DNA from: Agapetus fuscipes
Taxonomy: Eukaryota; Arthropoda; Insecta; Trichoptera; Glossosomatidae
Reading direction: 5' to 3'
Assembly (NCBI GenBank): GCA_951799405.1
Contig: OX637337.1
Coordinates: forward strand, 2,728,001-2,792,000
Length of the DNA stretch: 64,000 bases
In this document: piece by piece, positions 56,977 through 64,000 of the stretch
Position numbering within the stretch: position 1 is the first letter of the stretch
Layout of the letters: the number at the start of each line of letters is the position of its first letter
Position numbers and translations under genes: made by a program
The notes under the pieces: model-generated
The model's input: only the letters and a program-made list of their open reading frames with translations
Database searches by the model: none
What the model was told of the DNA's origin: nothing

Positions 56977-57243
56977 ATGAATGAAGTCACCGACAACAAC
57001 AGAAATCCTCACGCTGGTCGTCTATACCGTGGCCCTGCAGAACATTCCTCACCCAATTCCTGGTCGCAGGAAAGATCGCGACGAGGTTCGAGGGAAAACA
57101 CGTGGCCTGATGGAAAGTCGCGACGTCCTCGATCCATCAGCAAGCCAAGGCACGTGGAAGTGCTCCTGGTCGCTGATAGCTCCATGGCAGATTTTCATCA
57201 AAAGGGAAATGTGGAGACGTACCTTTTGACTATTATGAATATG
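56977..57243 (+). CDS. ADAMTS metalloprotease, start of catalytic domain
   Basis: An 89-codon exon, phase 0 at both ends, between TATCGTTTGTTCCCAG and the donor ATG|GTTAGT. Residues 1-57 are a linker rich in Arg/Ser (SRRGSR, KSRRPRS) that contains basic processing sites. At 58-70 [13 protein letters not shown] begins the reprolysin (M12B) domain, and 80-89 ([10 protein letters not shown]) is its first conserved helix. With the next exon it gives MNM-VSSLYLDP, the expected continuous motif. The first codon is ATG by chance of the splice site; this is not a start. Similarity looks closest to the ADAMTS7/12 or 16/18 type, judged by eye only. Confidence 0.93.
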
Positions 57244-57447
57244 GTTAGTATTCTTAATTTCATCCACTTCCTTGAGTTCACTTTTGAATTCAATTGTCAT
57301 ACATCTATTTGTTGACTGATTTTTCTTTTTTACTTATACTGATAATCCGTTGTATCTTAATCGCTTAGGAGGGCTTTTTACAAAGTCGGAAAAGGTTTAC
57401 GCACCTGCATAAACATCATCATTTTGACTTAAATTGAAATTAAAACG

Positions 57448-57689
57448 GTGCTATTCTTAGACATTTTAGTCACCCGTTGAGCCCACGCGTTGACAAACTA
57501 TATGCCTGAACAAACTGAAGACCTGTCAATCCAAGATGGCCGCAAGTAAACAGTTGATTAATCTTCATACAAATATTACCAAAATTTGGTAGGTAAGAAT
57601 GACCGTAGTGATGAAACTTCCAGCCCAGGCATCATTAGTTTGACAAAGCGTGGGCTCAACGGGCGATTAAAATATCTATGAATAGCCGG
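57448..57689. mobile_element. MITE with about 60-bp TIRs in ADAMTS intron
   Basis: GCTATTCTTAGACATTTTAG and CACCCGTTGAGCCCACG at the left; GCGTGGGCTCAACGGGCG and ATATCTATGAATAGC inverted at the right. Confidence 0.8.
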
Positions 57690-57946
57690 GCGAAAGATTT
57701 TAGGTACTTTCATTTTCACGATTGATTGTTATGAGATTTTTATCTATCAAAGTTTGGTCATCCTTTTGTGATAATCTTCTTTTTTATCTCTAATACCGTT
57801 ACAACACAATTCGAGCCTTGGTTTCTTTTACCTTTTCTGTCCTCTAACATCTCTCTCCAATTTGCAAATTCTAGAAACTGAGTCGCATACCTCTCCATTT
57901 GAGATCATTTATTCGTGTTAATCCTAAATTAATGTCCTTGTTTTAG

Positions 57947-58194
57947 GTATCTTCACTATACTTGGATCCAACAATCGGTAACTTTATCAACGTGGTCGTG
58001 GTCAAGATCACCCTGCTGGAAGAGCACTCCATACCACATTTGAACATCACCACAAACGCCGACACAACCCTCTCCAACTTCTGCCGCTGGCAGCGCGACA
58101 GGAATCCAGTGGACGACAAGCACCCCCACCACCACGACGTGGCGATCCTCATCACACGCATGGACATTTGCGCCAGACAGAATGTCCCTTGTAG
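57947..58194 (+). CDS. ADAMTS metalloprotease, middle of catalytic domain
   Basis: It follows the acceptor TTGTTTTAG. It encodes 82 codons plus two bases: VSSLYLDPTIGNFINVVVV, a sequon at N33 (NIT), NFCRWQ at 44-49, HHHDVAILITRMDIC at 61-75 and C82. These are standard landmarks of the ADAMTS metalloprotease before the HExxHxxGxxH zinc site, which lies on an exon not found here. The donor is ambiguous: TGTAG|GTATGG (used here, phase 2) or CCTT|GTAGGT at 58191 (phase 1). In the family the residue after this Cys usually has a G-starting codon, which suits the second choice if the next exon begins GT or GC. No stop or frameshift was seen. Confidence 0.92.
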
Positions 58195-58695
58195 GTATGG
58201 CTCTCACTTATCGAACCCAAATAAACTGACTTCACTCACTTTGCTTCTTGGAATAATTCTCTTCCCATTTACTAACGCTTGCACAAAGTCCAAAATCATG
58301 CTATCCGAGAATTCTCGTTTCTTATGTCATTTTTTATAACAAAAGCACTTCTCCAAAGAATTCATACTAAGTTGAAGACGATGGTGTTTAATTTTGAGTT
58401 TTTTGTCTTCGATGTCCACAAATTATAATCGTCCTCTTCGTACGTCAGGAATGTACATTTTTTGGCTTACGTTGTAATCATTGCTGGATACGGCACTTCA
58501 ATATTTTTCATTTACTCATTTTCCTTCTCGTGTATATTTTTTCTTGCCTCTTCTACTTATAAAATTGTCGACTCAAAATCCATGTATGACCTTGAACTAA
58601 CTAAATTAGGACAGTTTTTTAACAATTGCAGCCACATTCTCATTTTTCCATTGAAACGCCTGGTTCAACTGGAGAACCCAACTCTCTAATTGATA
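58195..58695 (+). other. ADAMTS intron, no further exon recognised
   Basis: No HExxHxxGxxH or thrombospondin-like WxxW coding segment was seen from here to the window end. Confidence 0.6.
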
Positions 58696-58995
58696 ACCAC
58701 ATCATAATTTTTGGACTATACTTTGGATGATCTTTGATTGCATTGTTTCAAGCACAATTCTCAAGTTCCTTTCTTCTTATTGACATCACACTAGATAGAT
58801 ACAAAGCATTGCAGCATTTAATCATAAGCGAAGTCACATCATAACACATCATAATTTTTGGACTTTACTTTGTTTAGATAATCTTTAATCGCATTTTTCA
58901 AGCACAATTCTCAAGTTCCTTTCTTCGTGGATTCCTATTGGCATCACACCAGATAGATACAAAGTATTTCACCAGTTAATCATTGGCGAAGTCTC
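58696..58995. repeat. Tandem duplication of about 150 bp
   Basis: CACATCATAATTTTTGGACT starts at 58698 and 58845. Each unit contains CAAGCACAATTCTCAAGTTCC and ends near GGCGAAGTC. The second has a short insertion (GTGGATTCC). Confidence 0.9.
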
Positions 58996-59291
58996 TGGTA
59001 GACAATAAAGCAATTTAAAGTGTACAGCCACGAGGCACGCCCGTATTTTATAGGAGGCTCGCCAAAGAAGAAAATAATAATTAATCTGTCAATGGAGCCG
59101 TGTACCTAGATAACATCAGAATGCGCCTGCGCAGACCGAGAGGAATCTGCAGACAAGATGGCGCTGCGACGTTCATTTCAGCTGCACAAAACATACAATA
59201 TAAGCTCAAGCATAATTGAGCATGAAGAAATGGAGTTCTGCGTGCTATATTGACCCTTAACTAATGGATGTGAATAAAGCTTATATACATA

Positions 59292-59510
59292 AACTAAATT
59301 TAAAATTCATATTAAATGCAATCCCACAAATAGACATGTCAAAGTACGCGCTTACACATGCCGCATGTGGACTTACAATATAAAAACCCAATCTCAAATG
59401 AACATAAGCCCTGCAACTCTTGTCGTCCCTGAAACAGGGATGACATTGGCAAAGTGAACGATTTTTTACAGCATGGGTGGTCAGCCTTGTACCAACTTAA
59501 GGCAAGGAAA
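59292..59510 (-). repeat. H-family copy
   Basis: AATTTAAAATTCATATTAAATG to CCAACTTAAGGCAAGG. The outermost 3' bases are lost. Confidence 0.8.
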
Positions 59511-59533
59511 TTGAATTTTCGAAATTATAATTA

Positions 59534-59710
59534 ACGGTTCGTTGACTTATAGGTTGGTTCCATACTGTAAACATTGGTTAGCTTTTGCCAAAGTCGGCAA
59601 GAGTTGTATTTGAGGTTTGAATCTCGTTTCGTTGGTAGCAGCATTTGTAAGCGCGAACTTGCCCGTCTTTGCTTTATGCACATGCATTAAAGCTAAATTT
59701 TAAATGTTTG
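59534..59710 (+). repeat. H-family copy, internally deleted
   Basis: It starts GTTGACTTATAGGTTGG. The hairpin region is missing, and it ends AAGCTAAATTTTAAATG. A further 5' piece lies at 60038-60085. Confidence 0.75.
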
Positions 59711-60239
59711 TCTTCGTTTTTCTCTTTTCCCATATCGACACAAAAGCTCAGATCTTGTCTATGGCATTTTATCGATCCATTGATGACCCATAAAATTTCA
59801 TCCATCATCGAATTTCAAATTAAATTTAGAACGTAAATGGAACGCATTTTTGCTACCTACCATAAATTCGAGTCGGCCTATAAAACAACGGAATGAAAGA
59901 CGAGCTGGAAGTGTAGACTTATTTATAGGAACACATTGGAACAATGAGTGTGTGGAGCACAGGCTCCCAAAGTTGTGTGCCTCGTGAACCCAATGCCGAA
60001 TTTACTTTCGTTTCCCAGTCATTTTTGACTTCCCAATTCCTTTGACTTATAGGTTGGTTTGAGGCTGACCATCCATACTTTAAATATAATGATCATCCAT
60101 GGAATGATGATCGTAAGTGATGGAAAACGTTAGTATATTAATAAATTAAGTGAGTGTAAAGAGTATATTAATAGAATGATGATTCATCTCGTTTTAGTTA
60201 TATAAAATTTACAAAGGATCACATATAAATTTTTGCAGT

Positions 60240-60622
60240 GTTGTTACACGAACCATCTTCTTCCTAAGCCTTTCTCAGTCTTCCAATTCTCTCCATTGCT
60301 GCCTTTCGGCTGCTGTTTTCAGCTATCCTCTGTCTGCAGTTCTCTTGATATCGTACAGCCACCTCAGTTGGGGTCTCCCCACTTCCCGTTTGGACATCCT
60401 GGGCTGCCAGTGGGCAATCCTTTTCGGCCACCTGTCACGGTCCTGCCTTGCGACGTGACCAGCCCAGCACCACTTTAAGCAAGCCACTCGCTTGATTACA
60501 TCAGTGACACCAGTGCGCCTACGGATCTTCTGGTTTAGAACCCTGTCTGTGAGACTGATTCCCAGAATTCTCCTTTCAATGGCTCTTAGGCACGTACTCA
60601 GTCTGTATGTGCACAAACACAA
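60240..60622 (-). mobile_element. LINE ORF2 C-terminal fragment
   Basis: The minus strand reads RRILGISLTDRVLNQKIRRR, LKWCWAGHVARQDRDRW, RPQLRWLYDIK, typical for RTE-like LINEs in insects. Confidence 0.85.
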
Positions 60623-60644
60623 AATATAATTTTAATAAATTTAC

Positions 60645-60715
60645 TTTGAAATTAAATCCCCAGTCGCCAAATTGCAAATTAACCGCCATTTCTTTCGGTC
60701 CTTGCATACTTCTTT
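60645..60715 (-). mobile_element. Short LINE ORF end
   Basis: The minus strand reads KEVCKDRKKWRLI-like, the family of 9718-10150, without an H unit. Confidence 0.6.
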
Positions 60716-61036
60716 AATTGTATTCAGTACACACCATTTTGGGAACCTCTGGTATAGAACAAGAGAAGAATAGCGTGTTTGCAAAGTGCTGAAATATGGA
60801 GAGTCCTAGTGTAAATACATTGCGCAAGCGTTGTTAAGGAAAATGCTGGGGGAATATGATATATATTGCGTCAGGTTCAGAATTAAAACCTTGGATCATT
60901 TCATTTTTTGATCGGTGTGGAGTTAATTGACACTTTACCAAAACAAAGAATTCCTATTATCCTGAAACGCAGGGTATATTAGTCATGCGTGATTTCAGTA
61001 GTATCCACCTGTGGCTTGGAAACAAAAGGGCTCACC

Positions 61037-61460
61037 AAGGCCCAGTATATTGAACTGTAGTAATATTTTAGTTAACTATTACTTGAACTTGTATTCAAAA
61101 TACTCAATCTCGAGTTAACTAAAACCGAACATTGCCGAAGTACGAAGCCACGCCCCTAAATCTTGGAAATAATTAAAATGCCATTCAAAAGCTTTAAAAC
61201 AAAAAACTATTCATAAAAATCCTATCCCTAACCTTCATTAAGCTAGAAAACGAGACAAAAAATGTTCAGTTTGCAACAATTTTGATGTATCCTTACATTA
61301 AAAAAGAACAGCGGCTGTCAGTGAAGCGCCGCCATCTTGAAAATCGAAAGTTAAAGTTACTAAATATTTACTGGCGAAATTCGGTGAGTGAAATATTATG
61401 ATGATTTAACTAAAATTGCATTTTAGTTAACTTTACGATACTTCAAAATACCGGGCCTTA
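61037..61460. mobile_element. F element, copy 2
   Basis: Nearly identical to 51659-52084. The left end AAGGCCCAGTA has one change; the right end is TACCGGGCCTTA. Confidence 0.85.
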
Positions 61461-61479
61461 GTATAGCACTAACAGACTG

Positions 61480-61845
61480 AGGACGTGCCAAAGTGTCATT
61501 GAAAGGAAGATGATGAGAATTAGCATCAGAGACAGGGTTTTAAACCAGTAGATTCGTAGACGTACTGGTGTCACTGATGTCATACAACGAGAGGCCTACT
61601 TAAAGTGGCGCTGGGCTGGTCATGTCGCAAGGCAGGATCATGACAGGTGGCCGAAAAAGATCGTCCAGTGGAAGCCCAGGATGTCCAAGCGGAGAGTGAG
61701 GAGACCACAACTGAGGTGGCTGCTAGACGAAATCAAGGGAACTGCAGGCAGAAGATGGCTGAACACAGCAGTCGTAAGAAAAACAGTGAACTGAGAAAGG
61801 CTGAAGAAGGAGAGAAGGAAAGAACTCCGATGACAGAATGAATTG
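61480..61845 (+). mobile_element. LINE ORF2 C-terminal fragment
   Basis: It reads MMRISIRDRVLNQ, stop, IRRRTGVTDVIQREAYLKW, RWAGHVARQDHDRWPKK, RPQLRW. Same family as 60240-60622, opposite strand, so the two face each other across the F element. Confidence 0.85.
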
Positions 61846-61851
61846 TCGAAT

Positions 61852-61900
61852 TCAAGTGCCAACGCCTTACCCGCTCGACCATACCAGCGAGTGAGCGACA
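61852..61900 (-). repeat. tRNA-like 5' half (Ser/Leu-like)
   Basis: The minus strand reads GGTATGGTCGAGCGGGTAAGG then CGTTGGCACTTGAATTCGAC. It resembles the D-arm and anticodon arm of a class II tRNA. No T-arm follows, so it is a SINE head or tRNA pseudogene. Confidence 0.45.
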
Positions 61901-62044
61901 TGTGATCCTTTAGAGGACAAGACGATATGAAGTTGCAGTGTATGTATGGGCATATATGCAGCTAAGATGCATATTGTTAGGTTTAAGTTTTAATTACGGT
62001 TGTTTGGCATATTTACAATTATAATAACTACACAGTTAATTTTT

Positions 62045-62215
62045 TTATTCGGATAATTTACATTATTCTCGACGTTTAATTAATTAGCGACGTAACTAAC
62101 GCCTTCAGAAGACACCCTCTCTGCACGACGACTATGGATGAACTCACTAACGTCGTCGTGAATAATGTAAGCTCTTTTAGAATGGTTCGTCATAATATAT
62201 CCGAATAAAAATTGC
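62045..62215 (-). mobile_element. Decayed Penelope-like piece
   Basis: CTGAAGG (62108-62102), GTTAG...CTAAT, then AAACGTCGAG (62078-62069), a worn version of the 8398-8431 pattern, including the shared ACGTCGAGA edge. Confidence 0.5.
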
Positions 62216-62597
62216 AAAACTTTGCATTTTGCTCCTTAAACAACACAAAAAGGATTAATTTCGCTTTCACAGACATCTGCCAGCATCGTTTCCCATGAGT
62301 TTTACAGCGTGGCGTGTCCATTGACCGGCATGCGGGTCCCATGAATGAAGCTTGGTACCCCTGAGTTATGTAACGAATGCCTGAGCTGGTCGCTGCTCAG
62401 CCACGATCGGCATCTCTAAGTAATGACCGCACCAACAATAAGCGCAGACTCACGACTCTGCCTCTCGCCTTAATCATTTGCGGGCACTGGCGCTTTCCGT
62501 GCTCCTTTCTTCATTAACCCTCCATCGGTCTATCTAAAATCTAGGATACTAAGATATACTGAGATTTAAGGCTCATATTAACCATATTTACTTTACT
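62216..62597. other. No gene seen
   Basis: 62270-62480 is GC-richer, unique-looking and without a recognised domain. Confidence 0.4.
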
Positions 62598-63215
62598 TTG
62601 CGAATGACCGACAAGCGCATTAAATTTCTTGGCCATTGGGCCGTGTCAGAGGTGAAAATTCAAGCCCTCCATCCACTTCACTGCTCTTGGCATGGCTTCG
62701 TGAAGGTCTTTCATGCCAGGAGGGTGTCTTCTAATGGAGCACTCCTGCACTATGTGCCGGACAGTCTGGCTCTCCGCCGCACAGTCACACCCTGGAGATG
62801 GAGCTAATCCCCATTTGTGCAGCAAAAAGTTACAACGGGCTTTCTCTGTGCGGACCCTATTTAAAGTCGTCCACAGTCCTCTCCAAAGATTAAACCCTGG
62901 GACCTCTTGGTGTGGCAGAGTAATCAGACCTTGTTTTTAAATCTTTTTTCCTGTCATATACACTTGAGATAGGATGCAACATTCTCACTGCGATCCTAAA
63001 TTGTCCAGATGGGGTTTCTAGACTTAAGTCGCTTGTTTGAATGCTGGAAAATGTCCTTGAAAGCAGGGAGCAGCGGGTCGATTCTCACTCTGTTAACCAT
63101 TCTCATGGATGCTTGGGATCTACGCAAGGTTGGGGATGCAATGTTGGATAGGACTGGGAGCCACTGGACGGGCGTAGACCTTATAGTCCCTGAGATGGAG
63201 CGCATGGTATAATAT
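62598..63215 (-). mobile_element. LINE ORF2 C-terminal region, two blocks
   Basis: The minus strand has TPVQWLPVLSNIASPTLRRS and RLKSRNPIW (63180-63000), then GFNLWRGLWTTLNRVRTEKA, CNFLLHKWGL, CDCAAESQTVRHIVQEC, RRHPPGMKDLHEA (62930-62640). This is the standard C-terminal layout of a LINE ORF2. Stops separate the blocks. Confidence 0.85.
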
Positions 63216-63397
63216 TAATCATCATTGGCTCCTTATGAGTACCCTGCTGGCTTCTGGAAGTTTTATTTGAAAGATTTCTGAAGAGGAATACAATTCACCG
63301 ACGTTTTTTTGTAGCCCGACAGATATTAAAATCATCAATTAAAAATTCCTTCTTTTTTTATTTTCAGTATCATCAATAATAATTACCAAAGACATTT

Positions 63398-63493
63398 GTT
63401 GAACCAGGATCAAGAGACCCGATGGAAATCGAACCAGCGTTATTATACTTAAAATACGCTAGTCGAGATTAGCGACTTGACCCCTTGGGACGT
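63398..63493 (-). repeat. SINE-C, degraded
   Basis: GTTGAACCAGGATCAAGAG and AATCGAACCAGCGTTAT parallel 9430-9575. The head is rearranged. Confidence 0.6.
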
Positions 63494-63882
63494 TAACTAG
63501 AAATCAAGGGGATGGAAGTGTCAGCAAGATGAAGTAGTATGTTTTTTTTGGCACCTTGCGTCTGAACGAAGGCGTCCAAAGTTTGCCACCTACGGAAGGG
63601 TTAAAGCTATTGTTACTTGATCATCGATTGAGATTTCATAAGATGATCCAAGACTTAACTTCTTTCTAGCACGAAGTCCACTTTTTGAAAATGATGCACT
63701 TAGAAAATAAATAGGTAAAGAAAAACTGTAAGTTGAATCAAATCAATACCTCTGTTGCGCCTTGTGGTATCCTTTTAAATGGTTTTCAGCAAGCTCCTGC
63801 ATCTCTGTGTACTGTCCTCGCTTTTCAAAGCTCTCACACTGTTTGTCCTGTAAACCGTAGACAATCCGAACAGTACTCTGAG

Positions 63883-64000
63883 TACCTACGAGTTGCAAAA
63901 CTAAAGTAAAATAGAGTTTACGGAAAGTATTAAAGAGTGGTTTTCCCCAAAATCTGCCGTTTTTGTTTGTTTGAACTTGATTTTCTTCATCACTGTAACT
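63883..64000. mobile_element. Mariner-like palindromic MITE, copy 3 (cut by window end)
   Basis: TACCTACGAGTTGCAAAACT left arm, then GGTTTTCCCCAAAATCTGCC, matching copies at 20606 and 35932. Confidence 0.8.

Noticed and set aside
61647..61841. 64-codon plus-strand frame
   Set aside because: An alternate frame of the LINE fragment, whose true frame reads AGHVARQDHDRW.
1..64000. CRISPR arrays, operons or bacterial-type systems
   Set aside because: Repeats are SINEs, LINE ends and MITEs. Spliced exons show a eukaryote.

Overview
The window is AT-rich eukaryotic DNA that looks like an arthropod genome, most likely an insect. The reasons are spliced exons of an animal ADAMTS metalloprotease, RTE- and Jockey-like LINE remnants of the kind common in insects, Penelope-like palindromes, many tRNA-derived SINEs, and TA/TTA/8-bp-TSD MITEs. 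TAGGTACC/ACCTACC-type strings are frequent and lean weakly towards Lepidoptera, but the order is not settled. There are no operons, rRNA genes, CRISPR arrays or complete long ORFs. Nearly everything is intron or intergenic repeat.

Protein-coding content: (1) three consecutive plus-strand exons at 55163-55483, 56977-57243 and 57947-58194 join phase 0 / phase 0 and encode the end of the propeptide and the first half of the metalloprotease domain of an ADAMTS protease. The signal-peptide exon(s), zinc-binding exon and thrombospondin repeats were not found in the window. (2) A minus-strand 99-codon ORF at 36163-36462 encodes a possible small secreted protein with a TATA box just upstream. Its stop codon lies inside a TA-flanked MITE. 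All other open frames fall inside repeats.

Repeat families, labelled here for reference: SINE-A (tRNA-like head with TAGCTCAGTTGG and GGTTCGAATCC, about 300 bp); SINE-B (head ending GGTTCGAATCCCGGCGGAGC, (ATT)n tail, two alternative 3' ends); SINE-C (GATCAAGnCGGGTTATTTGG head); H-family (about 250 bp, TTCCTTGACTTATAGGTTGG start, TTAGATTA(GATTA)n end, about 35 copies or pieces), which in three places is joined to the end of a LINE ORF; D-MITE (TIR AGTGCTTGTTTGGCTTATCT); Penelope-like palindromic pieces with hammerhead-ribozyme-like cores (CTGANGA-hairpin-GAAAC-nGTC); LTR-like modules combining heat-shock-element-like TTCnnGAA strings with a TATA box; PIF/Harbinger-like, hAT-like, mariner-like and foldback MITEs.

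Layout: 0-10 kb has SINEs, H copies, a perfect hammerhead-like core at 8398-8431 and a PIF-like element. 10-22 kb has LINE tails, Penelope-like palindromes, a 62-bp minisatellite and SINEs. 22-28 kb is a nested stack (hAT-like element in a target whose empty site survives at 27.7 kb; a Penelope-like piece with 13-bp TSD in a D-MITE). 28-37 kb has LTR-like modules, an inverted Penelope-like pair, a three-layer nest at 33.6-34.9 kb and the small secreted ORF. 37-55 kb is sparse with scattered SINEs, LINE ends and another nest at 45.7-46.3 kb. 55-64 kb is the ADAMTS locus, with repeat-laden introns and many LINE tails downstream.
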